A DNA stretch of 64,000 nucleotides, from positions 44,298 to 108,297 of the forward strand of contig SJOL01007113.1 in the NCBI GenBank assembly GCA_004794785.1, in the 5' to 3' direction. Origin of the DNA: Opisthorchis felineus. Its lineage: Eukaryota > Platyhelminthes > Trematoda > Opisthorchiida > Opisthorchiidae. Made by a program: the position numbers and the translations under genes. Positions within the stretch are counted from its first letter, which is position 1; each line of letters starts with the position of its first letter. Below are positions 23,101 to 35,100 of this stretch, one piece after another. A model generated the notes under the pieces. That model did not search any database and was not told the origin of the DNA. It saw only the letters and a list, made by a program, of their open reading frames with translations.

Positions 23101-26100
23101 AAAGGCGTCCCACAAACCCACTCCACTGCTCAACCTTGTATCGCCGGCGATTTCAGTGTTGACAGGCTTCCTCGTCACACGGACACGACCCTCCTTAAGC
23201 CCGAATTCACCAACTCCTTATCCACAATTGCTTGTTTTCCTACTCTAATTTCAGACTGCAACGGGTGCTCACCACAGGGAGAAACGAAAATAAGTGTTGA
23301 GGGAGGGACTTGGTGTTAACTCACCTCAAGCATTCCTAGGTGCTTACACCTGCAAACCTTCAATCAATCTGGAAGCGCCACTGTCATCAATTAGTCGCCC
23401 TTTCGTGTAATCTTTCGAGGAGGAGTCACGGAGACTCCATCTTGGAAGGCGGTCCCCACCACCGACATCCACATTCTTCGTCATCTCTTTCACGCCCTCC
23501 TTCCACATCACACGTTGTTCACCTAGTCGTTTGCGGCATTCTAAGGATGCCGATGTTTCGGCATGTGTAACACATGGCCAAGCCACCGCAGCTGGATGTT
23601 TTCTGCGACTGGAAAACCTGTAGCACAACCAATTAGCCGTTTTCTAATTACTTCGTTATGAATCGTTGGAACGATCTGATACCAGCAACACTTCTGAGGC
23701 ATCGGCGGTATAAAAAAAACCGAGCACGCCTCAGGTCATCTTTCCGCAGGGACCTTGTCCCGCAGCCGTACAACTGTACGTCCCTTACAGTAGCCTGGTA
23801 TACACGACCCTTTAGACCCACCGATATGCCTTTTGATGCCACAAGTGACGCAATTTGGCAAACGTGATTTGGATCTCCGAGATTCGGGCAGCACAGACAC
23901 AGTGCCACCAGAATAAACATAACCACCGAGGTATGTAAAAAAATTTCCACAACCTCCAGTGCTTCCCCTTGAATTGCAAGGGCCATGTACAGAGACGGCA
24001 TGCTTCGAAGCATACAATTCTCAAGTGCAAGAGGCGTGCAAAAAGATTATATGATGGGGCTGAGCTTACTCAACGGTGCTTGCGCTTGGCATTCGTCCTC
24101 AAAGATTAGGACGATATCGTCTCCATACTCCAGATCGATCAGGTCCTCATAAATAACAATTTGGACACAGGTTTTGAAGACTCTTCAGCGTTCATCATAT
24201 TATTTCATCAATGACGAAGTTGACCAAAAACAGAGAGAATGGACATCTTTTTAGAACACCACTTATTGTAGGGACAATTTATGTTCGCAAATGTCTGGGA
24301 CATCCCGTATTGAGCAAGTGAAGTTAAGAACACTGAGCACACCTTTGAAGTCAAGGAATACCAAAATTGTGGATGGTCTATACATATGGCGTTGCTCCAA
24401 CACCTGAAGGAGTCTGAAGATGTGGTCGACGCAGCCTCTACCCGGCCGAAATCCCGCTTGATGCTCACCGATCAGGGTTCGCGTGCTTCCGTAAGACGAC
24501 AGAGAATCAGTGACGCCGGAATCCCTGTTACAACGGGAGTCGATTTGACGCCTCTGTAGTAACCACATTCACTGCCAGTACCTTTCTTATAGGTGGACAC
24601 TATTACTGACTTGTTCGGGACGGTCTCTTTCTCTCAGACAAATGCAAATACCCCCGTCTTTGAACAGAATGTAGGTGGAAGGTCGTAGGGACCAGGAGCA
24701 CAGTGATGTGTAGGGATATACACCCAGACATTTCTGAGGGTAAAGTAGACTCCATATGCGTTCCACGTTTCTGTTCAGGTGGCTAACTGAATTGTTCGAT
24801 GTGTGCTGCTCGAAAGACTAAACGTGCTCGTTTGCTAGATATCAGAGAGCTATTGTGATTCTTGTCGGTTCTTCTATTCCATCGTCCTTTCGGATTTATC
24901 AAGCTTTCCGGTCTGCACGGACACTCAATTTTGCATGGTGTCCGATGATGCGCCGAGTTCGTTTGTGGTTTCAACCACAAGGAATCTATCTCCAGCCCCC
25001 ATCAAAGCCACGGTCCCATCAGAGATCTAATGCTTTGGTGAGGTTGGCTGGATTGTACCGGAGGTCGAATTTCCGGCGCTGAGTATCCCTTTGGACATCT
25101 CTCTTTGGCGATCGTCAACACCCAGCTGGCAGTCGTTAAAGGAGCCGGTTCTGATAGGTTTGTCTGATTTCTGTATTCACGAACTTTCCAGTGGCTAAGT
25201 GAGGTATGCGCGTTTTTTGCGTAGACCTGAAAAGCAGCGACGGATGAGTGCATGTTCGGGGTCCGCGTAGATATTCCAGAAGGAGAGGCAGGCAGTGATC
25301 GATCCTCGTCACCGGTAACTGATGGCATTGTGGACTATTTAGGTTCGGTGCCGGCTCGTTGGTGGGCATCAAGTAGTCAAACGATCTCCGCTGTTCCGGA
25401 AATCGGTATCGCAAACAAACAGTCTGTGACCGGCACACACCTGAAGCAGATCCATGTTGTCCATGTGTCTGGTGTTCAACTCAAGATGTCTACCCAACTA
25501 GGCATCAGCAGCGCCAAGCCTACCTGCCTGAGTGTTCATGTTACCAACGATCGCAATAACGTCCGAGCTTTTAACCCGTTGTAGAAGAACATCTACAGCG
25601 TCATAGAAACTGTATTTGGCTGGTTCAGAGCTATAGTCCGTTGGGGCTTCCTGGATGTTTGCTTCTGACAGACAGTTTACATCTATGCAGAGGAGATCCA
25701 GCGTACGAGCAAGAACCGTTTGTTGGCCTGTTTGTTTCAGTGTACGAACATAAAAAGCAACTAAGCTTTGGGTGTTTGCTGCTGAAGGCGGACGCTCAGA
25801 AGCCGCAGGTAAGCGCGAAGCGTGGCTAACAAAGTCGTCAGTCCTAGTACTGGGACCTGCGGACATTGGGGTGGGGTAGGATAGAAGATGTAATACGCGA
25901 AAGTGTAGGGAGGCATCAGCATTAGCATTTTTTTCGCTCACGCACCCTGCCCTATGCAGCAAGCAAAGCAACCCAACTGATGACACCTCACGACGGCCGA
26001 TGTGGCCTGATAATATTTAACTTGTTACGTCTATGATTGTACGCCAGCTGGAATACTGCCAGGGTGCCTACACGTAGATAGCAGGACGATTCGGGTCCTC

Positions 26101-29100
26101 ATCGAAAGCTGGGGCAACCTGACAATATTTCAGCCCTCGTACCCTTTTGGGGTGGCATGGCAGCTATCCACGGAGAGTTGTTTGAGCTGAGCGATCATTA
26201 TTATCATCAATTATTATTTACTTAGTCTCTGCCTGTCGAATCAATCGCTAGCCTGTCCCACTCCACTAATTGTTCAGTCGCCCGACGCGCCTGAACCCCT
26301 CCTTTGATCAACAGAGTGATTTTCCTCTTTATTTCCCTTAGGATTTCTTACGGTTAGAATTCTCTTTCACTTCCTGCCCTTCAAAATTCTTACAATCTTC
26401 CAGTTTCCAAGGTCTTCATTTCCCGGACAACTGACACTCCGCAGTTGTGCCTTGTTCACATGTTATTGATTTTCTACGTACTGGAGTACTTGGTGTTTCG
26501 TTGTTTGTTTCACGTTTTTAGCCCATTTGATGCCCATCATTCTTACAAGGGGGTTTCTGATCGTCAGTTCTGTACTTCACCATTGTGCGTCATCATCACC
26601 GGCTGTATACAACCATAAGGGAGAATGCTGTGATGAACAGTTGAAAGGGGAAGAGCGGGAAATTATTACAAACAGCCTCATGTCCTTATAGGAGCCCATC
26701 AATAACACCAAGATTGTTCTTCCTTCCGCAGTACACAGCTTGACTCTAATAGCGCAATATTTCATGCACGTTTGACAGCTTTGTGTATCAGGACACCGTA
26801 CGCAACAGCGCTGTCAATCAACCCCCCTAAGCGGACCACTGTGGTTCAGAAGGATATGAGCCAGTTCGAAAAACGTCGGAAATCAACGAACGAGTGTTGT
26901 TGGGGTACATGGCGACAGGAGCTATTTTTTGCTGGGTATTGATTGAATGATCGGAGCCCGAGTTCTCTTGCAGCGGAAAGCTCCGACGAGTGGCTGGACA
27001 GCATCCAATGGTGTATCGCGGGGCTGCCTCCCTTCTCATTTATTTTTTTCTTTTTTGGCGAAATACTGACGGAGAAGTTCCTGTCTTGCTATAACGCTCT
27101 AATGTTCCTGAATCGTCCGCCTGTAGGCTTGAGTATGCCGATGGATCGGACCTCACGGAGATCCAGACAATCGTAAATACACTAAATAACTCAGTTGCGC
27201 GATTTAGAAGTCGCTTCATACCCTCAAATCATGGTGCTAGTGCAAAACTAGGTGGGACCATACCCAATCCTCATGTTTACAGACGAGCCAACCAATGTGA
27301 CCGACAAATTTGTAGTTGCATCAATGCCTCCACCTTGAACAGTGGCAGTGGAGATAGCTTTTTCCAACCTACGTGACTTCAGTTTGTCTGGTGGACAGCG
27401 TTTGTAACGCTGCAGTTGTCCTATTCTGTTACACCGGTCGGAGATCTAGCTAGGCGAGCAGCTGCTTCATTAATCGACAGCCGATGTATCCGAAGTATTG
27501 CTTGAATCTAGTGGAAACTTCAGGTCAACAGAATGAACCCGCTTCGCGGATGAGCTGCTCGTATTTCATTTGTTGCGCTGGCCTGGTTATTTGCTCTTAA
27601 TTCCGGATGGCTGTCTGTTGAATAAGATCATACCAAAGAAGGTGAGGTAATGATGTGGTATAGAAACAAAGCACATAAGCAGCAAACTCATTCGCATCGG
27701 CAACTGCTATCTCGCTGGATGGGAAACCGAGGCGTGACACGTTCATTGGTAGACACACTGACAGGCATAACAAAGTCCTGCAATCAATGGCGTTCATGTA
27801 AGGAAGTCGTTATCTTCAGTGTATAATCCTCTCCTCAATCCCAACCTGCACCGGTAACAACACCAGCGTCACTAACCTAGTCCAACCATTCTCAGTGAGC
27901 AGCTGTTCTTGCATTTCAAATAAAGTCGGTGAGCTCGACTGCAACAGATAGGACTAATTTACACCTCTCACACAGTGTGCTGGTAAGGATGATTATCTAT
28001 GTAGCAAAATGACAACACAAACGCCTATTGGAACTGCAATTTTATCCCTAAGCAAAGCAAACAAACATTGTTTTCGCCAGACGATAACAAATAAACTGTC
28101 TTTCTCGGCCTGTTTTCTCTTGAGCTAGCTTGCAACTTGAGCTCAGTCTCCAAAAGTTAGTCGATAACTGGTGAAAAAATACCTACATATGAGAATACAT
28201 ATGGGAATAAGTTGGTTGGCCTGGTGTTTCAGTAACTTGTTTTTTTTAATGTGTTACAGAGATGTCCTTGGGTAGTACGGTGATTTCGATAATACGATCA
28301 CAACGAAATGGACGAGTGTCCCATTGTACGGGATACCCTGTCCAAAGGGCCTTTTGTTAATATGTGTAATGTATTTGTTGTTTTGGCAGGCGTACCCAGG
28401 CAATGGCCGACCCCCCGCTTTATTTGATATAAAGTTCTTGAAAATTCCAAGCGGAGAAGGTTGTTTATTTGTTTTTTCTCCCTTTATCCAAGGTCTTTTG
28501 CCGTCACTTTCACCCCGCTTATCTTCCCTTCGTTTGACCACAAGCACCTCCCATTCGGCACCTGATGTGACAGGCTCGGTTCTAGGCATTGATCGATTCA
28601 GCCTGTTCTTGGACATTGTTCACATTCAGCCAAAGTCACCTTCATCACTCAGTTCCATCGGATCCGTGGCGTCTGATACGATCAGCTCTTTTCCGGACGC
28701 TGCTTCAGGTAAGTGCAATCCCAGGTATGCATGTGTCTTCTGTCTCTCTTCCTGGCCACAGATCCAATAATATTCCCCGTTTCACTTACAGACGAAGCAT
28801 TTTTGACCTGCCGTGTGAAAGAATGTGAGCACGTAGCTAACTCTCCTTACCGACTGGTCCGGTTGTGTTGGCCTTCAGATACCGCTTGGATGCCCGTTCC
28901 ACTGGGCCATCACGTGATGTTACGAATAAAGGATCAAGATGGTGAGTTTCCGGCACTTGCGCTCCCTAACTACTGATCATCACTGATCGTTGTTTGAATG
29001 CCATGTGAATAATCAACTACAGTGGATTCTTTGATTGCTTCGCATCTCGATGGATTGTAGAACGAGCCCAAAATCTGTTGAGGCTGTGGAGCTTCGCGTT

Positions 29101-32100
29101 ACCTACATGTTGTTACAGTTTAAGTTTTCGCAATGATTCATTGGTTGTCGAGTATACAATAGTTAGTATTATGTATTCAACTCATTGGACGACCCAAGCC
29201 TTCAAAAATTCTGTTGAGGGTGAGCTGGATGAGTTTGCCTGCTAGGAAGCTCACCTCATTAAGTCAACTTAACGAAATCCTTTTGCAGCTCAGCACTGAG
29301 AAATTCGGGTGAGCGCCTCGTATCCCTTGAGATCTCCCCCCCCCCAGCAAAGTCATTTCGTGTCTTACGTTGAGATAAGAAGGCAGTATTGGCACTTATT
29401 TAAAGCGTGTTAACTGAAGACAAGATTCCGTAGCACGTGGTTGTAGTATTTCACAATAAGAACAGGGCTCCATAGTATATCCAGCTGAATCTTGAGTGGC
29501 CAGATCAAGGTCACAAATTCAATCTGGAAAACGTAAATATCTTGGCGTGCGGACACACGAGACACGGAGGGAATTTCTGGAAGCATGGTACTCTACAACG
29601 GAGTCGATCGACCGGCACGTTCAACTAGATTCAATTTACGCATCACTACGTGCGAAGGACAAATATCTCAACCAGAATACTCAAAGCCGACTATTGGATT
29701 AACAAACCAAGAATAGGAATTCCCTGGGAGTCAGATCAACAAAGATTACAAAGTGGGATCCAGTGAGGTCAAAGACAGAGATTACTTCAGCACCGACCGG
29801 GAGACGAGCAAGGGAGACCAAGCTCAAAGGTCATGCGGTCACCGACTAATCAGGACACAGGATAACAGACCAACCAGCAGAATCGCTCAACAAAGGGACC
29901 AGCCGCGATCGAGAGTCAGTCCCGGCTAGCAGCAGTTACATCATCATACTCGAACCAGTCAACGCACAGTCACTGACCCGTTACTACGCTCCACTCCGCT
30001 CCCTAACAACATACTGAAGACGTCACCTCGACTGGTGATGAAAGGTTTGCAATGAAGTTACCCAGCCCAGCAAAAAACCAACGACCATCGACGCTACCTG
30101 AGCTACCAACATTCTCCTCAATATTGAAAGCGCAAGCTTTCGCTTGCGTTCCGAAAGAAGCCTGTCCAGTCATTTTTGCTTGACTGTTTTTCTCCACAAG
30201 GATAAAGTGTACAGAATAGTACACCTCACATGTTTGTAAGTTTCTATTTCCATTACTCTCGCTTTCTTTTTTGGTCTAAGTATAGAGCTAACTACTAGAA
30301 ATCCCTAATACTCCTTCGAAAATTAACCTTTTTCCACTCATTTTGCCACGGCAACTTTTCAGTGTAACTCTGCTATTGAAGTGAACTTAATTCGGGCGAC
30401 ATGTAAAGGGCGAAAAACCCCTTCCAACAAACTATAAGATTAGATAGGTAAAGACCACTGAGTCAAAAACCGAGCCAAGTTGTTTTGTAATAGTTGAAAT
30501 GAAATTCTATCCTCGCCTGTAGTTTTTGGTCCGGTCATCCGGTACATGGGTGACCGAATCAGTTTTACTTAGATCAGTGAAAAAGACAGTACATCATCGT
30601 GCATGCAGCGCATGCAGAAATGTACGTTAGGTGAAAGCTTTCGAAGTCCCACATGCTAAAAAGGATATTAGTTTTTAGTGGAAACATTCTTTTGTGAGTA
30701 GGAAATACGGGTTGTAAGATTACGGGATGATCTATGGCTTGGTTGTAACCATTCTAATCCCCGTTGTGACTTGACCACTGGTACCGGCAGAGAGATTCAA
30801 ACGAACTCAGCCTAGGAAACTGATGAGGGATCCCTCATACTCAGTTTGCAGTTTTAAAGCAGTCTTAAGAGCAGATTTTATAGTGTCTTGTGAGGATCAA
30901 CTTTGCAGGCGCTTTTCAGCGCTGCCATACTAAACATCATAAACCGTATGCTTCTTTTCCTACAGGGCGCTTGATCTCACGGCCCTACACGCCTGTGACG
31001 GATAATCTTGCCTTCAGTGATTGTCAACCTCCATCGGATCCTATTTCAGCAACCATGTTGTGCCTACTGATAAAAATCTATCCTCATGGGCAGATGTCCC
31101 AACTGATTGACAAGCTGAAACCCGGTATGTTTGTTATGCCGTATCAGTAGGCTGCGTTGGAAAAACCAAAACCTATTATCATTCATCCCCATCCCACTTT
31201 CAGTTCAGCCATAAATTTTGAACCCTTGTGCACTAGTTTTGCCAGTGTGTCCCACAGGTTGCCAACCTGCTGAGGTGACGATTACCAGCTGTTCGATTTA
31301 ATGCAACAGTACCCCGAAACAGGAACCGGCTGCTGATAGGGAGGATGTGGATTGCTGCGCTGTGTTGTTGAAATGTCATCGCTACTCATGGCGGAAGTAA
31401 TGCGTTTGAATATACGCATTGAGTGTCGTTCGATTCGTAGTTCAATCGCTCTGCAGGCCGAGAAGGTGTCGCAATTTAACACAGCCTTTCTGTTTGCCGA
31501 CTGAAACTTATTTAATGTATCTAGCAATAATAATGGTATGAGTCCGACCCGTCAGCTGAGGATCATCCCAGATGACAAGTCGTTAATCATTAAATGTGAG
31601 ATCATGTTCATCCAGAACAATTCAAAATTTTCAAGAAATCCAAAAATGATGCAGCTTTGCTGATTTCAAAAAAGCTCCTTGTTTATCAGAATGCAGCGGC
31701 TTTACTATCTCAGATAGTTATGTTATAATTTTGAGTGTAAGCGCGAAAAGTTTTGCAACTGTGGTTAATCGTTTTCAAACTTAAATGTTTGCGCACGTTA
31801 TTCACGAGAGTTGTCATGTGTAGATTAAAACTGTGTATCCCGGGCGAATTTCACCAGGCCTGATAAAAGTACACGTCAGCAAGGGACTGCGATACAGCCG
31901 ATCATCTACTGGGGACAAGTTGATGAACTACTTGTGGAAAGGTTAGACTGTCTACAGCAAAAGCTGCTTATACAACCTGCAGAGATTGGATAGGTTTTGT
32001 GCCAACTTGTATGGAAGGGTCGTCTCCCGTGTTTTGGATTCTATGGTAGTGTGCACTTTGAAATTCCGACCCACTAGTCCAAGTATTAAGTGAAGATCCC

Positions 32101-35100
32101 CCCTAGACCATATGATTCATGAGACGGTAATGATGGCTATCTTGGAGGCAAGATGGCTCAGTGGTTAGAGCGCGAATTTACTGACCGGAAGGTCCGTGGT
32201 TCGAATCCGACCTCTGCCGCTCGACTTCCCCTGTCTAGGCTTGGGCAACCTGGTAGTATCCCAGCCGTCGTGCTTTCTTTGGGTGGCATGGTAGCTAGGC
32301 ACCGAAAGGGTGTTACAGCTGAACGATTATCTTATTTTTTTATCTATCTTGATAGGGTGACTGAGACAACTCAAATGGGCGTTTTGGTAGATGAAGAAAA
32401 CGTGCTGAGTGTTCCGAAATATCCAGGATATTAGGCATATGTTTGTAACTTCTCACTGAACCCTCTATGGAAAACTTTCCGGTCAAAAGTTTGGACATGT
32501 GACTCTTTGGTTAATTGTTTCAAATTGTTACCCTCCGGACCACACGCCCACTCACAGTTCTACTAGTCGTCAGAGATTGGAATGGTTGTACAAGAAGCTG
32601 AGGTCCAATTGGGGGGGTCCGTAGTACAGTGAGTCCTCTTTGGAGCAAACACACAGGACCGACAAAATTTTTATTTCGTCGAGAGATCAAACCCTCTTCT
32701 TAAAGAGAGTTGGCTATGATCCACCCCGTCCTGATTCATTAACCGAGATTTTATGGTCTGTGTGAAGTACTGACTTGATGACGAGACCCTCAAACATCAG
32801 TTGGTCCTCGTGAGCTCTCAGCGATATATTCTTAGTAATCCGTTCATTCCATTTCCCTTTGCAGACCAGTTTTAGTCTGCCACTTTTACTACTCATGAAA
32901 GTCTCATATTTTTCAATTTCTAGGCGATGATGTTGAAATCAGTTATCCTATGGGATCTGTGTCGCCGAACTTCCTAACTCGGATACCCGCGCCAAATTCC
33001 CTTCCCACTCGCCCCCAACAGGGTCTGATCGCTGTGTTTATGCTTGCTGCTGGAAGTGGAATCACTCCAATGGTACGACCACTTGAACTATTACTGGCCT
33101 GTGGAAACTGTCTGTTCAGCAACCCCACGCTGACGGTTCATTTAATCTGTTTTGACCGAACACCTGCCGATCGAGTGCTAGTTAGTGAACTGAATGGTTT
33201 GAGCCGTAGATTACCCCATCGGTAAGCTTGTACCATTTAATGTGATAGATGTTACCTTTTTTTTGTAGATTGTCCTTGCTTCATGTTCTTTCAGATTCTT
33301 CTCCGATGGAGTTGGGTGAAAACTGCGTTACGGGGACCATTTCCGATTCAATTTGCAGGCGCGGCCTGTTGACTTTGCAGTTCAAGGACAAAGAGCCATC
33401 CGCGTTGAGACTTCAAACACTGTGGCTGATTTGCGGTCCCCTAGGTTTCAACAACGCAGCGACAGAGTGAGTTAAACTTAGAGGATCCCACAAACTTCCT
33501 AATTCGGCCCTTGTGCATAGCTTCCTAAGTGTTGCCCAGATGCATTCTTATGTCAATAACCGATTCGTTTTGACTGATATTCGAAACATACATTTTCATC
33601 TCGACAAAATAAATGCGGTTTGATCGTTTGGATTGTTTTGATGTTGTGCACCGCGCGTATGACCCTAACGGCCTTCCTCACTATTTTGCCAGCATGCACT
33701 CTGTAAAATACACCTCACCGTCAGTGTGATCTCCTCAGCCTTCGGACAGACACTGTCGACCTAACCCAGGGGCTCGCAGTAGATCTCTGTAGATAAGGCG
33801 GTGCGTCTAGCGAAAGCCGTGGTGTGGTCACCTTCAGTACTCAGTCAGTTAAGTTACTACACCCGTTCCGTTCCGACATGGATGGCCGCGTCGTGCAAGG
33901 CTGAAGACAGGGCCTGGCGAAGACAGGCGACAGTGGGTGGGAGGAATACGAATGTTTGGACCAGAATAAACAAGATACTTTGAGGTAGGGAAGCGGGTCT
34001 GGTCTCAAACGGTTTCTCAGCATTACGGTACGAAATTGAAGGTAACCTAAATACCGAAACTAGGCAGCCGCATAATTAAGGAAAGTACTTTGTTACTAAC
34101 TTCCGGCCACTCGACTGATATCCTGGACGGCCAACCATGGAATCAACCGTGTGGGTAGTTCACCTGGAGTGACTACGAGGCAATATCGGTTGCCTGGAAA
34201 ACGATATCATCACAGAAGTATCGGATGTTTGTGTGTGGATCCGACCAGCGGTACCCAAACCTTTCGTAGTCGCTTCAGTTCCGTCCTACCAAGTCAAACA
34301 TGGTCCATATTAAGATGAAACCGTCGTTTTTCGTTTTGTGGATCCTAACTGGATTGGGAGTAGTAACCAACAAATAATACTCGCTTGGCTGTGGTTTGTC
34401 TTTTTTGTAATGAATGTTTTATGGAGTAATTTACTGTTACCTTATGTCGCACAAGAAACTGGAGACGGCGTTCAGCTCACATCCCAACAGTCAATCCCCT
34501 CGGCTGATAATTTCTGCAGCTTGTGTAATGTGTCAACTCTCTGAAAAACAATCAGAGTCAAACAGTCTATCGTCAAGTAAACTGTAGGCCCGAGCTTGAG
34601 ATAGCTTAGCGTTTAGGGCGCGAAACGTTGGTCAAGAGGTCGGGGTTCAAGCCTAACTCTGGCTTTTCCATTGCTTGCCTAGGCTTAAGCACCCTGGCAC
34701 TCTCTCAGACCTGGTGCTTCCCTCCCGTTGCACGGCAGCTATGCTTCGTATTAAATTGTTAGCTTGCTCGATCAATCGTCCTGTCCTCATTTTTGTGTTC
34801 TGTACGCAAGGCAGAAGAGGTAATCTCAATGTGAAAAATGAAGCACAGCCAACAGCCCTAGCGGTACTGAGTCTATGGTGCAGACGACCGATTAAGTTTA
34901 CAAGTAGCTCTTGATAAATCGTTTAAAAACGCTGTTTCGTTCCATGGATGTCGATTAAAACTGCAATTCATCTCCATGACCCGTATTTTGACAGGGGCTA
35001 CTTCCTCAACAAAAGCTGCATCCTTCTCCAGGAGTCTTATTTCATTATGGAACTGCCGGTACTGGTGTCAGCCGCCGTAATTGGGGGGATCATGTTGCTA

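Noticed and set aside
28573..28708. Shorter version of CYB5R4-like exon 6 using the acceptor before 28573
   Set aside because: Phase is compatible, but the pyrimidine tract is much weaker than that at 28461-28492, and the shorter form would leave the CS domain too short. Kept as second choice.
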